A stretch of DNA of 54,651 nucleotides, taken from an uncultured bacterium (GTDB taxonomy: Bacteria; Vulcanimicrobiota; CADAWZ01). Of this stretch, positions 16,666 through 25,339 are shown one piece after another (the stretch's first letter is position 1; every line of letters begins with the position of its first letter). The translations under genes and the position numbers were made by a program. The stretch is taken from positions 1 to 54,651 of the forward strand of contig CASEKF010000062.1 of NCBI GenBank assembly GCA_949288455.1, written 5' to 3'. The notes beneath the pieces are model-generated. The model ran no database searches. It was not told the origin of the DNA and saw only the letters and a program-made list of their open reading frames with translations.

Positions 16666-16833
16666 TTTAAACACCTCCAATAACGCAGCTGAAGCATACG
16701 CTTTTATAATCAATCAAGAATTTTATATTCATCCTTTCATTACCGCAAACAAGATTTCCTTTTTTTATCGTAAAGTTTTTCTCCCCTTTCCAAAGAACAA
16801 AGACGAGCAAAGCCGCCTTTTATATAATAAAAT

Positions 16834-16862
16834 TTTCTTTTTTTCAAATATTGTGATATAAT
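16834..16862 (+). promoter_or_regulatory. Putative promoter of the secreted Pro/Asn-rich protein gene
   Basis: TATAAT at 16857-16862 with a poor T-rich -35 (TTTCTT at 16834) at 17 bp. The leader to ATG 16895 includes ACAGGAGGCGG as the ribosome site. Confidence 0.4.
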
Positions 16863-16894
16863 AAAACTAAAGAAGGCAACAGGAGGCGGAATTT

Positions 16895-18064
16895 ATGTTC
16901 CTAAAAAAAATATCCTCGCTCTGCGCATACGCGGTATGTTTCGCGCTGACTCTCATAGCTTTTGCTTCGGAAGTTCAAGGCGCGGCGCGTATGTCAGGAA
17001 AAATTTTATCTATAAACGGAAACGTATATTTTATCGAATTAGGAGACGGCTCCAAAATTAAAGTAAAACTTAAAGAAGGGGCTAAAAGCCTTAGAAGTCA
17101 AAGCTCCGGCGCGTTTAAAACGGGAGAAGAAGCCGTATTTAACATAATCAGCGCGTTAAACGACAATCCTTTACTGGCAGATTCAATAATGGACGTCGCA
17201 TACGCAAGACAAAATACGGCTAAAGCTTACGTAATGCCAAGAGACACCAGAATAGGCGGATTTGCGACTACGGCAGGCCCATCCGCTACGGGAGGAGCCA
17301 GACCAAACGCCGTAGGGCAAATAGGAATAGGCGGAAGTCAAAATATAAATCCTCCGGTAACCGTAAACGCGCCTTTTACAGCTTCGCCCGCTCCTTTAAA
17401 TTCTCCTTTTACCGGGGAAGCTTTAACCTCGGGAAGCAATATACCCCAACCTCAAACTCCAAACGCTCCTAATGCGGCCGCCTCTTCGCAATATAACATG
17501 CCGGGAGCTCCGTCTCCTATGTCCCCCTTAAATACTCCCGGACCGTCAGGCCTTTATGAACAGCCCAATCAGGGAAGCTACAACCAGCCTATGATGAATC
17601 TTACGGTAGGAGACTCTCCCGCCCAAAATCAAGACCCGGCGTCTTTAATAATGGGAAACTCCACTATGAAAGGAGGAACTCCGGATCCATATAATCCGTA
17701 TGGAGGAACGACTAACCCTTATGACGCTGCGTCTCTATTCTCGGGAGGCGGCGGAGACGAGGAAGAAGAAGCCGATCCTCTGGACGCTCTAAATCCTGCT
17801 AATACGATGGGGCAAATGACCCAAATAACCGGGAAAGTTATGAATTTGGACGCGTCTAAGGGAATAATTTTCTATATGGCAACCGGAGCTCCGGGTATGC
17901 AGGAGCTTGGAAGCGCCATCGTTACTCAAAGAACAATAATGCTGGACGGACGGACGGGAAACGCCATAGCTTTCGGAAACATAATTCCGGGTTCAATCAT
18001 AAGGATTGAAGGAATCATGCAAAACGGAACCATACAAGCTACAAGAATTACTTTAACTCAGTAA
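16895..18064 (+). CDS. Exported protein: two small beta domains joined by a Pro/Asn/Gly-rich linker
   Basis: The 389-aa protein has a signal peptide (CAYAVCFALTLIAFASEVQG, cleavage near residue 29). Residues about 33-100 form a beta-rich unit (MSGKILSINGNVYFIELGDG). About 185 residues of Pro, Asn, Gly and Ala-rich low complexity follow (PNAPNAAASSQ, PYNPYGGTTNPYDAASLFSG). A second beta-rich unit closes the protein (ITGKVMNLDASKGIIFYMA...IIRIEGIMQNGTIQATRITLTQ). Both ends carry a G-K-[IV]-[LM]-x-[IL] opening strand and resemble OB-like or DUF5666-type folds by eye. Probably a surface or periplasmic protein. It is followed by the permease gene after 39 nt. Confidence 0.7.
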   Translation: MFLKKISSLCAYAVCFALTLIAFASEVQGAARMSGKILSINGNVYFIELGDGSKIKVKLKEGAKSLRSQSSGAFKTGEEAVFNIISALNDNPLLADSIMDVAYARQNTAKAYVMPRDTRIGGFATTAGPSATGGARPNAVGQIGIGGSQNINPPVTVNAPFTASPAPLNSPFTGEALTSGSNIPQPQTPNAPNAAASSQYNMPGAPSPMSPLNTPGPSGLYEQPNQGSYNQPMMNLTVGDSPAQNQDPASLIMGNSTMKGGTPDPYNPYGGTTNPYDAASLFSGGGGDEEEEADPLDALNPANTMGQMTQITGKVMNLDASKGIIFYMATGAPGMQELGSAIVTQRTIMLDGRTGNAIAFGNIIPGSIIRIEGIMQNGTIQATRITLTQ

Positions 18065-18103
18065 ATATATTAATAAAAACGAATATATTAAGGGTAGTAT
18101 ATT

Positions 18104-19270
18104 TTGAATATCGAAGATATAAAAATAAAAACTTTTCGGATTTGGTATGCTATAGGATCGCTTCTTCTTATTTTCATAATCTTATGGATTTTATCTATAA
18201 TTAAAAACATCTTGGCTCTTATTATAATATGTACTTTACTATCCTATCTTATGATGCCGATAGTAAATTTTTTTTCCGGTCCGATTAATATCCAAATACG
18301 AGACAAACTGAAAATATTTAAATGGACGATAAAACTTCCTGCCGCCGGGAAAAAAATAAAAACGAAAAAAGGGCTTCCGAGAATTTGGGCCATTACTTTA
18401 ACGTTCGTACTTTTTTTTATGCTGATACTGGCCGTAATATTATTAGTAATACCTTTGGTGTCGCAAGAGTTAAACAATTTATATGCAAACAGACTGGTCT
18501 ATAGGGACGCTATAAGCGAATTTTACAACTCCTCTCTGAACTTTCTGGAAACGCATACTCCAATGACAATAAAGCCCTATATAAAGAGTTTGACGGAACA
18601 AGTAAATATAATAGACGTACATGAAACTTTGAAAAACGCGATATCTTCGTTAATGCCTGCCATGCAGAATTTCATGACTTCCATGTCTTACCTTCTTTTA
18701 ATACCGTTCGTTACTTTTTATATTCTAATGGATTACGAAGTATATCGAGACGGCCTTATATCTCTAATCCCTAAAACCAGAAAAAAAGAAGCGCTGGAAC
18801 TTTTATACGACCTTGACGTAATGTTAAAACAATATATTCGAGGACAACTTCTCGTTTGTCTTATAATAGGAGTGTCCGTAACCATAGCTATGATTATTCT
18901 GGACATACCTTACGCGATATTGTTCGGAGCGTTTGCCGGGGCCATAGACGTAATTCCTTATATAGGAGTAATTTTAAGCCTTATACCGGCAGTTCTGTTC
19001 GCTTTAATGAAAAGTCCGCTGTACGCTCTTTTAGTTTTGGCGATACTTTATTTTATCCACTGGTTTGAAGGTCATGTCATTATTCCGAATATAATGGGAC
19101 AAAGCGTCAAGCTTCCTCCTCTGACCGTAATAGTGGCGCTTATAATAGGAGCCGAAATTATGGGACTCTTAGGAATGTTCCTGGCTGTGCCAGTCGCCGC
19201 GATAATCAGAGTATGCATAGATTTTCATGTTAAGAAACGAATAGAAAAAGAAAATGCGGCTCCTCTTTGA
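18104..19270 (+). CDS. AI-2E family transporter (PerM/DUF20) membrane protein
   Basis: The 388-aa polytopic protein has two N-terminal hydrophobic helices, a third near 95-120, a soluble middle segment (about 125-200), then a cluster of at least four helices. The family signature is present at IGVSVTIAMIILDIPYAILFGAFAGAIDVIPYIGVILSLIPAV and in FEGHVIIPNIMGQSVKLPPLTVIVALIIGAEIMGLLGMFLAVPVAA. Members are reported as exporters or Na+/H+ antiporters; the substrate is not predictable. A loop of about 30 residues rich in Lys (LKIFKWTIKLPAAGKKIKTKKG) is inserted after helix 2. The start is TTG 18104 with AAGGGT upstream. Confidence 0.88.
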   Translation: MNIEDIKIKTFRIWYAIGSLLLIFIILWILSIIKNILALIIICTLLSYLMMPIVNFFSGPINIQIRDKLKIFKWTIKLPAAGKKIKTKKGLPRIWAITLTFVLFFMLILAVILLVIPLVSQELNNLYANRLVYRDAISEFYNSSLNFLETHTPMTIKPYIKSLTEQVNIIDVHETLKNAISSLMPAMQNFMTSMSYLLLIPFVTFYILMDYEVYRDGLISLIPKTRKKEALELLYDLDVMLKQYIRGQLLVCLIIGVSVTIAMIILDIPYAILFGAFAGAIDVIPYIGVILSLIPAVLFALMKSPLYALLVLAILYFIHWFEGHVIIPNIMGQSVKLPPLTVIVALIIGAEIMGLLGMFLAVPVAAIIRVCIDFHVKKRIEKENAAPL

Positions 19271-19422
19271 CCTAAGCGTATAACAATTGCGTTTAAACCT
19301 TCCGAACGGCGCGATCAAACTATAAAAAACGCCTGTTTCAGCCAAAATTTAACGGCAATTGCTATAAAAAGCTTTTCGTTGCCTCAAATAAATTAAAGCC
19401 GAATATTTAAAACCTCATAAAA

Positions 19423-19443
19423 AAAGCGCCTTAAAAGCGCTTT
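19423..19443. terminator. Terminator between the permease and aminotransferase genes
   Basis: AAAGCGC (19423-19429) and GCGCTTT (19437-19443) with a 7-nt loop. The A-run on the left serves the leftward aminotransferase gene and the weaker T-run on the right the permease gene. Confidence 0.5.
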
Positions 19444-19466
19444 ACAAAATTATAAAAAACTTACAT

Positions 19467-20699
19467 TTATAATAACGTATCTTTAAAAGAATCTTCAATT
19501 ATAGCAAGAGCCTTTTTTAAATCGTCATTAGAATGACGATAGCAAATATACCAATGATGATAAGGTTGTATAAAGAGACCTCTTCTTATGGCTCCCGTAT
19601 AAAAAGCCGTCCTTAATTTTTTATACCTGCCTTCAGGATCTCTGTCAAACGTAACGAACGGCATAGGAGGAACGTCCGAAACGGTTACTTTATAAGGCAA
19701 TTTCGCGGCGATTTTCTTTAAGCCTTCGTTAAACTCAACGCCTTTTTGCCATATATCCTCGGCAACTTTTTCACGTTCCATAATTTCGAGACATTTTAAA
19801 GCCGCCGTCATCTCAAGACTGTTGGGAAAATATGTAGACGAAATAAACACTTCTTTTTCCGCAATTTTCATTATATCGGCTTTACCTAAAACAGCCGCTA
19901 TAGGATATCCGTTCGCCAAAGCCTTTCCAAAAACGCCTATATCCGGAACGACTCCATATTTAGCCTGAGCTCCTCCCAAGCCGAATCTAAACCCGGTTCT
20001 TATCTCATCCATAATAAAAACCGCGCCGTTACTATGAGCTATCTCGGCTACGCCTTCAAGAAATCCCTCGTTAGGCTCTACTACGGGTTCTCCCAAAGGA
20101 TGACCGACTCCTGTCACTATAACGCATGCCACTTCGTTTTTATTTTTCTCAAATAAAGCCTTAAGCTCTTCAAGATTATTGTAATGAAACTCAAAAGTAT
20201 CTTCGTAAGCCTTTTTAGGAACGCCTCCATGAACTTCCACGCACCAATCATGCCAACCATGATACCCGCAGCGAATGATCTTATCCCTTCCGGTATGTCC
20301 TCTGGCAATCCTTACGGCGCATGAAGTAGCGTCAGAACCGGTCTTTACTATTATTCCCATCTCAGCGCATGGAATCAATTCTCTGAGTTTAGCCAAAAGA
20401 ATATTCTGCCATTTCTGAACCAAGCTAAAACAAAATCCATCCGACATTTGTCGTATAACGGCGTCGTTTATTTCTTCTTCTACATAACCCAAAATAATAG
20501 GACCGTAAGCGCAGAGCATATCCATATAAACGTTGCCGTCTTCGTCAAGAATATTGCCTCCGAAACCTTTTTTGATAAAAATAGGATATTCTCCCGGAAC
20601 AAAATTATAAGGGCGTCTAATTCCCATCATCCCTCCGGGAGAAAGAGATTTAGCTTCATCATAAAGTTTTAAAGATTCGTCAAGTTTCAATTTTTCCAT
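19467..20699 (-). CDS. Class III PLP aminotransferase, glutamate-1-semialdehyde aminomutase-like
   Basis: The 410-aa fold-type I PLP enzyme has GSDATSCAVRIARGHTGRDKIIRCGYHGWHDW (PLP phosphate and aromatic stacking region), VIFMDEIRTGFRFGLGGAQ with the ring-contacting Asp, and the PLP-lysine in DIGVFGKALANGYPIAAVLG. The closest family by eye is glutamate-1-semialdehyde 2,1-aminomutase and its many paralogues in amino-sugar or secondary metabolism. No haem gene is nearby, so I do not call it HemL. ATG 20699 is chosen: AAGGAAGG lies 8 nt upstream, whereas the in-frame TTG at 20705 is too close to it. A good promoter lies 57 bp upstream, and it appears monocistronic. Confidence 0.85.
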   Translation of the reverse strand: MEKLKLDESLKLYDEAKSLSPGGMMGIRRPYNFVPGEYPIFIKKGFGGNILDEDGNVYMDMLCAYGPIILGYVEEEINDAVIRQMSDGFCFSLVQKWQNILLAKLRELIPCAEMGIIVKTGSDATSCAVRIARGHTGRDKIIRCGYHGWHDWCVEVHGGVPKKAYEDTFEFHYNNLEELKALFEKNKNEVACVIVTGVGHPLGEPVVEPNEGFLEGVAEIAHSNGAVFIMDEIRTGFRFGLGGAQAKYGVVPDIGVFGKALANGYPIAAVLGKADIMKIAEKEVFISSTYFPNSLEMTAALKCLEIMEREKVAEDIWQKGVEFNEGLKKIAAKLPYKVTVSDVPPMPFVTFDRDPEGRYKKLRTAFYTGAIRRGLFIQPYHHWYICYRHSNDDLKKALAIIEDSFKDTLL

Positions 20700-20755
20700 A
20701 ATCAAAGCCTTCCTTTTAAATATGCCGAATTAATTCTCCGCTTCTCCGGTCTTTA

Positions 20756-20784
20756 AGTATAACACAGATCCAAGGTTATGCCAA
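20756..20784 (-). promoter_or_regulatory. Promoter of the class III aminotransferase gene
   Basis: On the minus strand TTGGCA (20784-20779), 17-bp spacer, TATACT (20761-20756), both close to the sigma-70 consensus. Confidence 0.7.
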
Positions 20785-20956
20785 GAAAAACGAACGCCTA
20801 AATAAATCTTAATTAATATCCTCGGAATGTTCCCAAATTAATTTTCATTTAAAAGAAAGGAATAAAATAGTTAAAGATTAAATTTATTCATTAAAAATCT
20901 ATTTAGTCAAACATACAAATTAAACATAATGACAAGATTAAAATTTGGAGAAAAAC

Positions 20957-21709
20957 ATGAATAAAGATATAAAAATTATTTTTATAGCGCTAATTCTTCT
21001 TCTTGCAAATTCTTCGTTAATTTTTTCTCAAGAGATAGAGATATTCAATCCTATAAATCAAAACGGCGGGGTAACCGGAAAGGTAATCTCAGATGACGGA
21101 CCTTTATCGGGAGCCTTAGTGACGCTGAGTAACGGGACCTCATCCATGACAGGCCCGGAGGGAGAATATTCCATAAACGATCTTAAGCCCGGAATATATA
21201 GCATACAAATATCAAAAGACGGGTTCAATCCCGCTCATGGCACGGTCAAAGTCGTTCAGGGCGAAGTAAAATCAGTTCTTATAAAACTATCTCCCGACAC
21301 TGCGGTTCCAAACAATATACAGATAAGCAATCCGAATTTTGAAGAACAGAAGCCCAGATATAGACAAGAACAGCGCGTAAACGACAAACCCAGATATACT
21401 ACTATGACTATAAAAGTACACCCAAGCAAAGATTTAACCGGAGGGTTCAAAAATTATGGAAAATTTTGGTGGGTCTACTCGATCAAAGTCGAAGACAAAA
21501 CCGGAAGCAAAAGATGGAGCGAGTCATATTCAAGGCCATATAGAGGAGACGGCGAAAAAGAACTTATATGCAGAGACGCTATACTGGGTAAAGAATATAG
21601 AATAGAAATAGAGTGGAGAGGTTTTAGAGATTCAAAAACAAGATACTGGACTAAAAAACTTGAATACGAAGATCAAGTCTTTGATTATGATTCTCCTCTA
21701 GGCTATTAA
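20957..21709 (+). CDS. Exported protein with carboxypeptidase-regulatory-like (Ig-fold) domain
   Basis: The 250-aa protein has a signal peptide (MNKDIKIIFIALILLLANSS, cleavage near residue 25). A CarboxypepD_reg-type beta-sandwich at about 35-105 shows the usual pattern GVTGKVISDDGPLSGALVTLSNG, then SINDLKPGIYSIQISKDGF. A basic linker follows. The C-terminal domain of about 100 residues is rich in Trp, Tyr, Arg and Lys (FWWVYSIKVEDKTGSKRWSE, ..WRGFRDSKTRYWTKKLEYE), and I do not recognise it. ATG 20957 is used, since TTGGAG upstream is its ribosome site. The next gene, an ankyrin lipoprotein, starts 36 nt later. Confidence 0.75.
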   Translation: MNKDIKIIFIALILLLANSSLIFSQEIEIFNPINQNGGVTGKVISDDGPLSGALVTLSNGTSSMTGPEGEYSINDLKPGIYSIQISKDGFNPAHGTVKVVQGEVKSVLIKLSPDTAVPNNIQISNPNFEEQKPRYRQEQRVNDKPRYTTMTIKVHPSKDLTGGFKNYGKFWWVYSIKVEDKTGSKRWSESYSRPYRGDGEKELICRDAILGKEYRIEIEWRGFRDSKTRYWTKKLEYEDQVFDYDSPLGY

Positions 21710-21745
21710 CTCTACCATATCTAAATTCAGGAGGACGTTATCTCT

Positions 21746-22330
21746 ATGAAAATTAAAAAGCTTCTTCCGATGACAATCATGTTTTTACTAATTTTTGCAG
21801 CTTCATGCGCGAATCATAAGACGGCGGATGTTCCTCCTGCGACCAGAGTCGCAACAAAAACTCTTCCAAACGAACAGGACGTTCTGGACGCGGTTTTCAA
21901 CGACGATACTAAAACCCTGGCTTTAGCCCTGGAAAAAGTTCCCAAACTTGCAAATACCAAGACGGAATACGGTTATACGGCGCTGCATATAGCGATCTGG
22001 AAAAATAACGCAAGAAGCGCGAAAATATTATTGGGAAATAAAGCCGACGTCGAAGCGAAAACACAATGGGGATTTACTCCTCTGCATGAATTGACCAGAT
22101 GCGAAGAAAGCAACGATAGAAAAGAAATAATGGAAATGCTCATTATGCGCAGAGCCGATATAAACGCTCTTACCAATACCGGCAATACCCCGCTGGATAT
22201 AGCTGAAATCCAAGATAAACAGGACTTTGCAAAGACTTTAAAACGTTACGGCGCCAGGCGGGTGAAACAGAATTTAGATCTGCCTCCCCTGCCCGATTTC
22301 GTAAAACGAAACAACGAAATAATCGAATAA
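21746..22330 (+). CDS. Ankyrin-repeat lipoprotein
   Basis: The 194-aa protein has a lipoprotein signal peptide with lipobox FAASC (Cys22) and three to four ankyrin repeats: YGYTALHIAIWKNNARSAKIL, WGFTPLHELTRCEE...EIMEMLIMRRADIN, and TGNTPLDIAEIQDKQDFAKTL. It should be lipidated and, after Lnt acylation (lnt is at 45624), anchored to the inner or outer membrane facing the periplasm, where ankyrin repeats mediate protein contacts. A CAGGAGG ribosome site precedes it. It lies between the exported Ig-fold gene and the amidohydrolase gene with short gaps, so the three are probably one operon. Confidence 0.85.
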   Translation: MKIKKLLPMTIMFLLIFAASCANHKTADVPPATRVATKTLPNEQDVLDAVFNDDTKTLALALEKVPKLANTKTEYGYTALHIAIWKNNARSAKILLGNKADVEAKTQWGFTPLHELTRCEESNDRKEIMEMLIMRRADINALTNTGNTPLDIAEIQDKQDFAKTLKRYGARRVKQNLDLPPLPDFVKRNNEIIE

Positions 22331-22360
22331 TAAATATCTTAGCAGCGACAGGAGAAAAAA

Positions 22361-23836
22361 ATGACCGATAAAAAATTCAAACTTATAAGAGGAAAATTTT
22401 TGCTTCCCATGACGGAGGATTTTCCCAGAATAAAAGACGGCTACGTTTTGATAAAAGACAAACTGATTGAAGAAGTCGGACAATATTCCAAGGAAATCGG
22501 CGAAAAAATCATATCGTCGTTTAAAAACGAACTTCAAATAATCGGCATGCCGGATAAAGACGAAATAGCAGAAGAAGATATACCCATGCTTCCCGGAGTA
22601 ATAACTCCGGGATTTGTAAAAGCTCATGGGCACGATCACGAATCCCCTCTTATCGGAATAGCAAAAGACGAACCTCTTACCGCCTGGCTTGATCATGCCG
22701 TTAATTTATTTACCGGCTTTATGAATGAAAATAGAGAAAAATTAACGGCACGCTTTGGTAAGTCTCCCAATTATGTTACTTATATAAAAGCGAGAATAGA
22801 CGACATATATTATGGCATAACTTCGTCTATGGTACATCATTGCAATCATGGAAAATATCATGTAGAAGATATTGTGCAAGCCAATTTAAACGCCGGAACT
22901 AAAATGATAATCGCCGTCGGAGCTCAAGACAGGAACTATGATTCAAGAATTCTAGACACTCCTCAGATTGCGCTCGAAAGAATGAATAAATATCTGAGCG
23001 AATTTAAAGGAACGGAGCGTACAAGGATTATCCCCGGCCCGGATCAAGACTTTTCCAACGGTCCCGAACAGCTGAAGGTATTAAAAAAATGGGCTAAAGA
23101 CCATGGAACTCTTATACATATCCACTCGTCAGAAGAGCCTGAAACTACAAAATGGTTTACCAAAGAATATGGTATGACTCCGGTAGAATATTTCGAAAGC
23201 ATAGGTTTTCTGGATCAAGACACAATCCTGGCTCATCAAGTAAATTGTACGGAACATGATTTAGAAATATTGCGAAAAACAAAAGCCGTAGTAGTGCATA
23301 ACCCTCTTGCGAACACAATACTGGGCTCAGGTATGCCGCCTATTATGAAAATGATGGAAATGGGCATACCGGTTCTTATTTCCACCGACGGTTCGGGCAG
23401 CGCCGACAATCAAAATATCCTGTCTGCGGCAAGACTCGCTTCTCAATATCAAAAAGCTCTTAACAAAGACGCTTCTCTGCTGAAAACCAAACGACTTCTT
23501 AGATTAATAACATCCGAACCGGCGAAATACTTGAGATTTAACTCAGGATCTTTAGAAAAAGGTAAAGACGCAGACGTTATTTTTATCGATATGACTGCTC
23601 CAAACGTTACTCCGACAAGAATAACGAACGTAGCGGAAAACTTAATCTGGGCGTCTAACGGCAACGAAGTTAAACATGTCATAGCAAACGGCAAAATTTT
23701 AATGGAAAACGGCAAAATAACCGTTCTTGACGAACAAAAAATAAAAGACGATATCCTCGAACTTGCGGAAACATTTGATAAATATGCGGCAAAAGCCCCT
23801 GAAATAAAACAAACTGGAGCGCATAAATTGACTTAA
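22361..23836 (+). CDS. Metal-dependent amidohydrolase, ATZ/TRZ-guanine deaminase-like family
   Basis: The 491-aa TIM-barrel hydrolase has metal and catalytic residues in order: VITPGFVKAHGHDHE (HxH after strand 1), LIHIHSSEEPE (His and Glu after strands 5-6), ILAHQVNCTEHD (His), and LISTDGSGSADNQNI (Asp after strand 8). An N-terminal beta-sandwich (KLIRGKFLLPMTEDFPRIKDG) and its C-terminal completion (GKDADVIFIDM...KHVIANGKILMENGK) flank the barrel. The HGHDHE form differs from the more usual HTHxH. Likely reaction: hydrolytic deamination or dechlorination of a ring amine; the substrate is unknown. AGGAG ribosome site; a strong terminator overlaps the stop codon. Confidence 0.85.
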   Translation: MTDKKFKLIRGKFLLPMTEDFPRIKDGYVLIKDKLIEEVGQYSKEIGEKIISSFKNELQIIGMPDKDEIAEEDIPMLPGVITPGFVKAHGHDHESPLIGIAKDEPLTAWLDHAVNLFTGFMNENREKLTARFGKSPNYVTYIKARIDDIYYGITSSMVHHCNHGKYHVEDIVQANLNAGTKMIIAVGAQDRNYDSRILDTPQIALERMNKYLSEFKGTERTRIIPGPDQDFSNGPEQLKVLKKWAKDHGTLIHIHSSEEPETTKWFTKEYGMTPVEYFESIGFLDQDTILAHQVNCTEHDLEILRKTKAVVVHNPLANTILGSGMPPIMKMMEMGIPVLISTDGSGSADNQNILSAARLASQYQKALNKDASLLKTKRLLRLITSEPAKYLRFNSGSLEKGKDADVIFIDMTAPNVTPTRITNVAENLIWASNGNEVKHVIANGKILMENGKITVLDEQKIKDDILELAETFDKYAAKAPEIKQTGAHKLT

Positions 23837-23893
23837 AAAACGAAGCCTTGCCTAAAACGTAGTTAAAAACGTTTTCAGCAAGGCTTCGTTTTT
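23836..23893. terminator. Long-stem bidirectional terminator after the amidohydrolase gene
   Basis: AAAAACGAAGCCTTGC (23836-23851) pairs perfectly with 23878-23893; inside it CTAAAACG and CGTTTTCAG extend the stem with one bulge. It has an A-tract on the left and a T-tract on the right. Confidence 0.8.
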
Positions 23894-23926
23894 AATTATA
23901 ATATAAACCGGAGAGAAACCTCTAAA

Positions 23927-25201
23927 ATGGAAGATATCGAAGTTTTTGCGGCTCAATGTCCTAAATGCGGAAAAGAAACATTTTTTTTAAACTCTAATAC
24001 AAGAATAACGGCCTGCTCCGCATGCGGTCAAAATTTCTCGGCGGGAACAAAAAAAACGCCTAAAGAATTAGGAAATATCTCAACAAAATGCTATTGCAAA
24101 AATAAACTTTCGCCATGCGGCGACAATTTAACATGCTTAATATGTCAACAAACATATCCATACGCGCAATATACCGAAAAAAAAATAGACGGAAAAAGAA
24201 TAGCAAAAATTCCCTCGATAAGCGACGACGAGCTGAAATTGCGTCTCATTGAATATATTACCGACGGAGATTATACCAAAGAAGATTTCGCGGAACGCCT
24301 AAACTTTGAAAATGCCGTTAAAGTCATGATTCCGGTAGATTTATATAAAAGCAGATTTAAAGTATCTTGGCAAGAAAGAATAAATAGAAACAACAACAGG
24401 CGATATATAAACAGAGTTATGGAGGGAGAAGCCTCTATAGGCGTAACTCTTACTTCAAAAATACAGCATGAGCTTATGTCTTTTATATCATACGCGGCGT
24501 CATACGGGCAAGTTTACAATACGCTTGACGCCTATCTAAATCAAGACGCGGAGGAAGTCGATAAAGAAACGGAAATTAAAAATCTTCAAACGGACGATAT
24601 TCAGCTGCTGCCCATAGATATAAATCCCGAAGACGAATATAAAAACAAACATAAGGAATTAATCGATAACGCCGTCAAGAAATACGTTCTTGAAGGAGCG
24701 GATAAAAAAACTTATATCAATATCACGGTAGAAATACAAGCGACAAAGCATTACAGGCGGCTTTACTATCCTTTCCTTATAGCTCCGATAGAATATCAAG
24801 ATAAAAACGCAATATATCAAACGGCTGCGGCAGCTTTCAATACGGGAAGATGCGGAGGAGATAAAGCCGAATATATCTCTTTCAAAAAAAATATAAACAA
24901 AATTATGAACACGGCCGGACTCATAAGCGTCTCAATTGTAGTTTTAATGTATTGCTTATCATTCTCGGAAGAAATGCCCATAAATTTAATGCAAAAAATG
25001 TCAGACCTTTTGCTGTTCGTTATATCGCCCATCCTGTTAACCTTGTTAGGCTCTTTGTATTATTACAAATATTATTTTATCTCCAGCTTAAAGAAGAAGA
25101 GACTTATAATCCGAGAAAAACTTTTAAGACAAGAAAATTTACTCTATCTTATAGATGTGAACGATTCGACAGAAAGCAAAAAATTGAGTAAAAAACAATA
25201 A
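23927..25201 (+). CDS. Cysteine-rich zinc-ribbon membrane protein (paralogue B1)
   Basis: The 424-aa protein has an N-terminal cysteine-rich region. Cys11/14/30/33 form one zinc ribbon and Cys55/57/64/70/73 a second, less regular one. A soluble middle part includes SISDDELKLRLIEYITDGDYTKEDFAE and the block KVMIPVDLYKSRFK. Near the C-terminus come RRLYYPFLIAPI, then two transmembrane helices (about residues 330-350 and 360-385), then a basic tail with a helical end (LKKKRLIIREKLLRQENLLYL). No catalytic motif is seen. It is a tandem paralogue of the next gene and is not related in sequence to the zinc-ribbon pair at 11-14 kb. Function unknown. Confidence 0.7.
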   Translation: MEDIEVFAAQCPKCGKETFFLNSNTRITACSACGQNFSAGTKKTPKELGNISTKCYCKNKLSPCGDNLTCLICQQTYPYAQYTEKKIDGKRIAKIPSISDDELKLRLIEYITDGDYTKEDFAERLNFENAVKVMIPVDLYKSRFKVSWQERINRNNNRRYINRVMEGEASIGVTLTSKIQHELMSFISYAASYGQVYNTLDAYLNQDAEEVDKETEIKNLQTDDIQLLPIDINPEDEYKNKHKELIDNAVKKYVLEGADKKTYINITVEIQATKHYRRLYYPFLIAPIEYQDKNAIYQTAAAAFNTGRCGGDKAEYISFKKNINKIMNTAGLISVSIVVLMYCLSFSEEMPINLMQKMSDLLLFVISPILLTLLGSLYYYKYYFISSLKKKRLIIREKLLRQENLLYLIDVNDSTESKKLSKKQ

Positions 25202-25339
25202 AGCGTCGCCTGAAAAACAATTGTTTAAAACGCTGCCAAAAATATTCTTTTTCGTGATCAAAACTCAACATAGTCCGCTTGTGCTTTTAAAATTGCATAT
25301 CCTCGGCGAATTTAATAAACAATGGAGAAAAAGCCTAAA

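Noticed and set aside
19467-20699. Haem biosynthesis HemL
   Set aside because: Family resemblance only; no hem genes nearby and class III aminotransferases have many other roles.
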